Assembly: GCA_022729855.1 (NCBI GenBank)
Contig: DZBG01000013.1
Coordinates: 1 to 38,650, forward strand
Direction: 5' to 3'
DNA: 38,650 nt
Origin: Bdellovibrio sp.
GTDB lineage: Bacteria > Bdellovibrionota > Bacteriovoracia > Bacteriovoracales > Bacteriovoracaceae
Positions 34,196-38,650 of the stretch are shown piece after piece. A program made the translations under genes and the position numbers. How positions within the stretch are numbered: the first letter of the stretch is position 1; every line of letters starts with the position of its first letter. The notes under the pieces were generated by a model. The model worked only from the letters and a program-made list of their open reading frames with translations, searched no databases and was not told where the DNA came from.

Positions 34196-36022
34196 ATGAG
34201 ATTTTTAATACTATTGCTAATCAGTTTACTCACTCAACAGACATGGGCCGTGACTCAGGTTGAGATGGTTATTGAACTCAAGCATTTCATCAGTGAAGTT
34301 GAAGAAAAATCCACTTTTCATGATCTGGTGACCTTTGAATCTAAATTCCAATTTTTTAATGAAGCCTATGCCGCTGACCTTAATTGTTTTTATGGTGGAT
34401 GGCCCAGTACTTTGGTGAAACAAGGAAGTCGAAAATATTGTACCAATCCTAAAAAAGCATCCCCTTTATATTCTCAAACTTCTTGTGCAAATAATGAAAT
34501 TGCCTGTCAGCCTCTTCTTTTTGGCGATGGAATTTGTGCTCCTTCAAACTCTGCTCAGCAGAGGCAGTCATCATTTAAGTATTGTGAGAATGCCTTTAAG
34601 AAAAAAGGTGAAGACTATAGCTTTGTGAACAAATGGGATGATGAAAAGAAAAATGATTTTAATCAAATGTTAAATCTTGCACATCAGGTTTGTGTGAGTG
34701 GGGATATTGGAACTCAAAGTAAGACAGGAATGTGTAAAAATCTTTGGAAGAAGATGGGGGAATTTCAGTTAGAAAAAACAAAAGTCGAAAAAGCTGAAGT
34801 CTGTGTTGATGAAACTCCCGTGACAAAGATTGAAAAAAATATTGAGAATGTCCTTGAAGTCACTCGTAAAATTGCTTCAGAAGAGAAAATGCAAGCCGCT
34901 GATCCTCATAGTGTTTATCAAAAATTAAAAGAGGATTTTGAGACGTCACCTTATTGTGATCCCATCAATAATTATGATGAAAAAGGGAAAAATCTGATGT
35001 TTTTCTCGGGTGTGGCCAGTCGCCTAAGAGTCCTTCAGCCAACAAACTCAGCAGAACATAAATCTGATATCTATAATGCGCTTTTAGATGAGCTCTATAC
35101 TCATTTTGATTTTAGTGATGGGGATAAAATTGAGCCTTATCGTTTGGCCGCGCAGTTAAAGATGACCACTCAAGGAACTCAGGATTTTTTAAGGACTTCT
35201 CAAAAACTTCAGGCCAGTGTTCTTGATGTTATTTATAAGAAAGTAAAAGAGAAGCCTATTCTCAAAGATCGCTATGTCGAAGTGGCCTTAGAGAATGCAG
35301 GTGTGGTCCATGTCGATGATCAGGATCGTGTGGTCTGTCCTTTTGTAGATGAAGAGACGTTTGTGAAGGCCTATCAGGGCTATGAAAAATTAGAGTCAAA
35401 ACTAAAAAAACCGTATCTCACTATTGTTGATTATACTAAGCCCTCTAATGAGCGTCGTTTGTTTGTTTTTGATATGAAAAAGGGCGAAGTTCTAGGGAAT
35501 ACTTGGGTTTCACAGGGAATGGGAGATGGAAGCCAGACTCAAGGGAGTGATGGTTTCGGTTCAAATCCCACAGTTTCAAATACGAGTAATAGTCAGCTTT
35601 CATCAGCTGGGTTTATTATGACTGAACAGGCCTCTGTCGGAAAAGAATGGGGCGAGAATATTATTTTAAAAGGTTTAGAGAAACAAAATTCTAATATTAA
35701 ATCTCGAGCAATTATTATTCACGGCTTTGATAGTCAGCCACTTCCTCCATCGGGACTTGAAGAGGATTTTGATTTATTTGATCGTTGGGAGCAGGCCTCA
35801 ACTCTGGAAGAGAAGGCCGGTCTAGTCTGGGAATTTAAATCCCTTAAGCCTCGTCCATTTATCAATGCGACTTACGGATGTTTGGGAGTTGCACGTCACC
35901 CAACAATTGACCGTGAAACAGGAAAAAAAGTAGATCAACTAGATTACTTGCGATCTAAAATCAGCAACGGCTCACTTATCTATTCTCACGCTTCAGAAGA
36001 TCAGCAGTCTGATTTTTATTAA
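34196..36022 (+). CDS. Exported L,D-transpeptidase-like (YkuD_2) protein with Cys-rich N-terminal region
   Basis: 608 aa from the ATG at 34196 (AGGAT upstream), with signal peptide MRFLILLLISLLTQQTWA. The C-terminal 200 residues fit the murein L,D-transpeptidase catalytic family: a strand-rich start (YLTIVDYTKPSNERRLFVFD), H509 in AIIIHGFD and probable nucleophile C562 in NATYGCLGV. The N-terminal 180 residues contain about ten cysteines, including CQPLLFGDGICAPS, and are not recognised; disulfides are likely in the periplasm. A helical region (about 190-390) links the two. The protein probably edits or cross-links peptidoglycan, useful for a predator, but this is inference. Its stop codon overlaps the stop of the convergent kinase gene. 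Confidence 0.72.
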   Translation: MRFLILLLISLLTQQTWAVTQVEMVIELKHFISEVEEKSTFHDLVTFESKFQFFNEAYAADLNCFYGGWPSTLVKQGSRKYCTNPKKASPLYSQTSCANNEIACQPLLFGDGICAPSNSAQQRQSSFKYCENAFKKKGEDYSFVNKWDDEKKNDFNQMLNLAHQVCVSGDIGTQSKTGMCKNLWKKMGEFQLEKTKVEKAEVCVDETPVTKIEKNIENVLEVTRKIASEEKMQAADPHSVYQKLKEDFETSPYCDPINNYDEKGKNLMFFSGVASRLRVLQPTNSAEHKSDIYNALLDELYTHFDFSDGDKIEPYRLAAQLKMTTQGTQDFLRTSQKLQASVLDVIYKKVKEKPILKDRYVEVALENAGVVHVDDQDRVVCPFVDEETFVKAYQGYEKLESKLKKPYLTIVDYTKPSNERRLFVFDMKKGEVLGNTWVSQGMGDGSQTQGSDGFGSNPTVSNTSNSQLSSAGFIMTEQASVGKEWGENIILKGLEKQNSNIKSRAIIIHGFDSQPLPPSGLEEDFDLFDRWEQASTLEEKAGLVWEFKSLKPRPFINATYGCLGVARHPTIDRETGKKVDQLDYLRSKISNGSLIYSHASEDQQSDFY

Positions 36023-37470
36023 GCTTGATCGAGTTTGAGATAGCTCATTGAAAAAATAATTGAAAATTCACTTCCGGGATGTAAATGGCGATAGCTAATT
36101 TTGGCCTTGTGATGTCTGGCGATTTTGGCGGCGATAGAAAGGCCAATTCCTGTCCCAGGGATTCCGACATGGCCTGAGCCTCGCTGGAACCGCGTGAAAA
36201 GAGTGGCTGCTTGACTGTCATCAATTCCGCTTCCTTGGTCACTAATTGTGACCACAAGCTGATGATCCGACGAGGAGATATTAATCTTAATCACACTGTC
36301 TTCAGGAGAGTATTTGATGGCATTTTCTAGAATGTTTTCAAAAAGGCATTCGAGAAGCTGCTTTTCTCCTAAGACAACTAAAGCATCGGGAACTTCGTCT
36401 AGGTTTGGATCAATATTAAATCTAATATTGATCTTTTTGTCTCGGGCCTTTAAATGAAGTCTCTCAGTGGTTGAGAGAAGTACCTCATCAACTCGTTGAG
36501 GGGAGTAAATAAAATCTTCCTGACCGGCTTCTACTCGAGAAATCATCAAGAGATTCTTCACGAGATCAATCAGGCGATTTAATTCTTCTTTTAAAGATTT
36601 ATGAAATTTTTCGATTTCCTCATCCGAGCGCTTCTTTGATTCTAAAACTTCAAGCTCGCCTTTAATAATTGAAAGGGGGGTATTGAGTTGGTGAGAAGCA
36701 TTGGCGACAAAATTTTCCTGGGCCTTAAATGAGTGCTCAAGACGTGCCAGAAGCATATTAAAGGTATGGGCCAAGTTTGAGATCTCATCTTGGGTCTCAG
36801 GGTCTTTAATACGGAGAGAGAGATTGGTGGCGGCAATCTTATTAACCATATCGGCCACAGCATTGACTGGTGAGAGTGCATTCCCTGCAACTACAAATCC
36901 CGCAATAGAGCTGATGAGAATGAGAAAGGGAATCATGAGAACATTGATCAGGATTAAATTGTTTTCTTGTTCCTCAAGATCTTTGACTGAAGTGGCCACT
37001 TGTATAATATGAGGAGTGACTTGAGGATCACGGATTTTCATATTTACCCCTCGCATTTTTTGACCGTGGTAATTAAAGAAAAGAAAACGATTGGTATAAT
37101 CTTTTCTTAATGCGAGTTCAGAATTATAGGGGATTTTTAATCCTGCATCATCTGTATTTGTGATGAGAATTTTACCCTCTAAATTTCTCACGAGAAATAA
37201 AGTTTGGGTAATAGAGAAGGGAAGTTTCTTTCGATATTCATAGGCCGGGATATCTACATCGAGACCTTGATGATTATGTTTAATATCCGAGGCCAGATCG
37301 ATGGCATAGTTTAGCAGGGCAGAATCAAAACGATCCCGGCCTGCTTGAATATATTGTGAAGTTAAGACATAGGCAAAAATACAAATGAAAAGACCAAAGA
37401 GTGCGGAATAGACAAATGCTAGTCTAAAACGAATCCCTTTTAAAAGCTTACTCAGCTTTGGAAAGAACAT
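36019..37470 (-). CDS. Sensor histidine kinase (HAMP, HisKA, HATPase)
   Basis: 483 aa. Membrane segments are at about 17-38 and 172-195, flanking a periplasmic domain of about 130 residues with no recognisable ligand motif. HAMP covers about 196-248. The H-box is ANASHQLNTPLS with H260, the N-box NILENAIKYSP, and the G-boxes DQGSGID and GTGIGLSI. It lies downstream of its regulator with a 23-base overlap. The stop TAA falls inside a TTAA shared with the convergent transpeptidase gene. The signal is unknown; a cell-envelope role is only suggested by the neighbour. Confidence 0.92.
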   Translation of the reverse strand: MFFPKLSKLLKGIRFRLAFVYSALFGLFICIFAYVLTSQYIQAGRDRFDSALLNYAIDLASDIKHNHQGLDVDIPAYEYRKKLPFSITQTLFLVRNLEGKILITNTDDAGLKIPYNSELALRKDYTNRFLFFNYHGQKMRGVNMKIRDPQVTPHIIQVATSVKDLEEQENNLILINVLMIPFLILISSIAGFVVAGNALSPVNAVADMVNKIAATNLSLRIKDPETQDEISNLAHTFNMLLARLEHSFKAQENFVANASHQLNTPLSIIKGELEVLESKKRSDEEIEKFHKSLKEELNRLIDLVKNLLMISRVEAGQEDFIYSPQRVDEVLLSTTERLHLKARDKKINIRFNIDPNLDEVPDALVVLGEKQLLECLFENILENAIKYSPEDSVIKINISSSDHQLVVTISDQGSGIDDSQAATLFTRFQRGSGHVGIPGTGIGLSIAAKIARHHKAKISYRHLHPGSEFSIIFSMSYLKLDQA

Positions 37471-38119
37471 AACCTTGGCCTACCACTGTTTTAAGAAGCT
37501 TACGCGCAAATGGCGAATCTATCTTTTTTCTTAAATGGTTGATGTAAACATCAATGACGTTTGAATCAGGATCAAAATCTGTTCCCCAAACTTGACGTGC
37601 AATTGAATTACGATCAACAACTTTATCCAAGTGTCTCATAAGAAATTCTAAGAGGGCAAATTCTTTTGTTGTGAGCTCAATTTTTGAACCTTCACGACTG
37701 ACCATACGGCTAATAAGATCCATTGAAAGATCTCCGTTAGAAAGAACCGCAGTGTCTTCACCTTTGCGTCTTGAAAGTGCGCGAATACGAGCAAGAAGTT
37801 CTTCAAACTCAAAAGGTTTTGCAAGATAGTCATCTGCACCAGCATCTAGACCGATAATTTTATCTTTTGTCGTCGAAAGGGCAGTAAGCATAAGAATACT
37901 TCCTTTGAAGTTATTCCCGCGTAGCTCTTTCGCAAAATCAATCCCCGAAATTTCCGGAAGCATGACATCTAAAATAAGAATGTCATAAGTATTTTTCTTT
38001 AAAAATTCACGAGCGTCTCTTGGCATATCTGCCACATCTACAGTGTGACCTACTTCAGTAAGCCCTTGCTGAATAAAGCCTGACATTTTTTTTTCATCTT
38101 CGATTACCAGAATTCTCAT
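37448..38119 (-). CDS. OmpR-type response regulator
   Basis: 223 aa. The receiver domain has acidic residues in VIEDEK, phospho-acceptor D51 (ILILDVMLPEISG) and Lys in LAKPF. The C-terminal winged helix carries TTKEFALLEFLM, VIDVYINHLRKKID and VVGQGYVLS, as in PhoB/CusR-like regulators. GAGG lies about six bases before the ATG. It forms a unit with the overlapping kinase gene and is divergent from the protease-like gene at 38231, which it might control. Confidence 0.92.
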   Translation of the reverse strand: MRILVIEDEKKMSGFIQQGLTEVGHTVDVADMPRDAREFLKKNTYDILILDVMLPEISGIDFAKELRGNNFKGSILMLTALSTTKDKIIGLDAGADDYLAKPFEFEELLARIRALSRRKGEDTAVLSNGDLSMDLISRMVSREGSKIELTTKEFALLEFLMRHLDKVVDRNSIARQVWGTDFDPDSNVIDVYINHLRKKIDSPFARKLLKTVVGQGYVLSKAE

Positions 38120-38230
38120 AGCTACCTCTCAGGATTAGTTGGCATAGGTCATGCAATCCATATCAAGATTAGTCCTCTTTTAGGCTTTTGACCTCTTAAT
38201 TTTGTTTAATGTCTAGACAGGTGTAAATTT

Positions 38231-38638
38231 ATGAAGAAATCCATTTATTTAGCAATTTCTCTCCTTCTCTCGGTGCCGGCCATGGCCAGCTGTAATTATG
38301 GAGAAACTGTTGATTTGAGAAAAATTCATGCCAGTGTGATGGACAATATTGGAGTTAAGGACCAAGGGGATTATGGACTCTGCTATGCTTATGCAGGAGC
38401 GGCCATCGTGGATTTTCACCGTATGAAAGGCGGCGGTAAAAAGGGAAGTGAGATCTCGCCTATTGAGTCTGGTCTTCTCAGTGCCATTTATGCAGAAAAT
38501 GATTCTGAAGAGGGTGGAGATGTTTGTGATGTGGTGAATTCTCTTTCAAAACGTGGAAGCGCTTGCCCTAATTCGGCCATCCGTCGGGAGAGCCTTTATA
38601 AAGACAGTGTAAGAAAGCAGCATCGCCTCAGAGCATAG
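38231..38638 (+). CDS. N-terminal part of an exported papain-like (C1) cysteine protease, frame closes early
   Basis: The signal peptide is MKKSIYLAISLLLSVPAMA. The sequence KDQGDYGLCYAYAGA matches the papain-family active-site pattern, with C51 as nucleophile. The frame ends at TAG 38636-38638 after 135 aa, long before the His and Asn of the catalytic triad. Another frame is open from 38602 to the window end, so a frameshift, a real truncation or a sequence-end error are all possible. No clear ribosome-binding site precedes the ATG. Confidence 0.55.
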   Translation: MKKSIYLAISLLLSVPAMASCNYGETVDLRKIHASVMDNIGVKDQGDYGLCYAYAGAAIVDFHRMKGGGKKGSEISPIESGLLSAIYAENDSEEGGDVCDVVNSLSKRGSACPNSAIRRESLYKDSVRKQHRLRA

Positions 38639-38650
38639 TCCACATGGGCC

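Overview
The window looks like chromosomal DNA from an AT-rich Gram-negative bacterium, most likely of the Bdellovibrionota (Bacteriovorax/Peredibacter-type predators). This placement is inferred from the overall protein style, an LPS-core/Kdo gene pair, secreted cell-wall and protease-like proteins, and a class III-type prepilin; there is no rRNA gene to prove it. Genes are densely packed. No stretch over 300 bases lacks a gene; the longest gaps are about 200 bases, on either side of the beta-barrel gene. I saw no tRNA, rRNA, CRISPR array or insertion sequence.

Layout. (1) 140-8694, minus strand: a tight run of GYF-domain membrane protein, tmk, holB, a PSP1/RicT-like protein with an Asn-rich tail, sbcD and sbcC, joined by short overlaps (ATGA, TAATG, 29 bases). 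It combines DNA replication, RNA-processing and DNA-repair functions. (2) 8800-14163, plus strand: sufE, hemB, a heptosyltransferase, Kdo transferase, an unrecognised 443-aa protein and a small class III-type prepilin. (3) 14363-15499: an outer-membrane beta-barrel protein closed by a strong terminator. (4) 15701-20299: the two beta-oxidation genes (thiolase and multifunctional hydratase/dehydrogenase) followed by an orphan LolC/E-like permease. (5) 20386-22363: an unrecognised, possibly PilZ-like protein convergent with a tyrosine recombinase.

(6) 22481-29891: a metal-resistance locus. A small His-rich exported protein, a heavy-metal RND pump, a 148-aa exported His/Met-bearing protein and a TolC-like outer-membrane channel end at a strong terminator. 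An OmpR-type regulator and a histidine kinase with a His-rich periplasmic loop follow. No periplasmic adaptor (CusB/CzcB type) is encoded, and this is the oddest part of the window.

(7) 30033-33025, minus strand: tex and a HAD phosphatase. (8) 33138-38638: a DAO-type FAD oxidoreductase, an L,D-transpeptidase-like exported protein, a second two-component system on the minus strand, and the start of a papain-like exported protease whose frame closes before the catalytic His/Asn region.

Across the window the palindrome GGCC is far more frequent than base composition would predict, mainly as Ala GCC codons after a codon ending in G.
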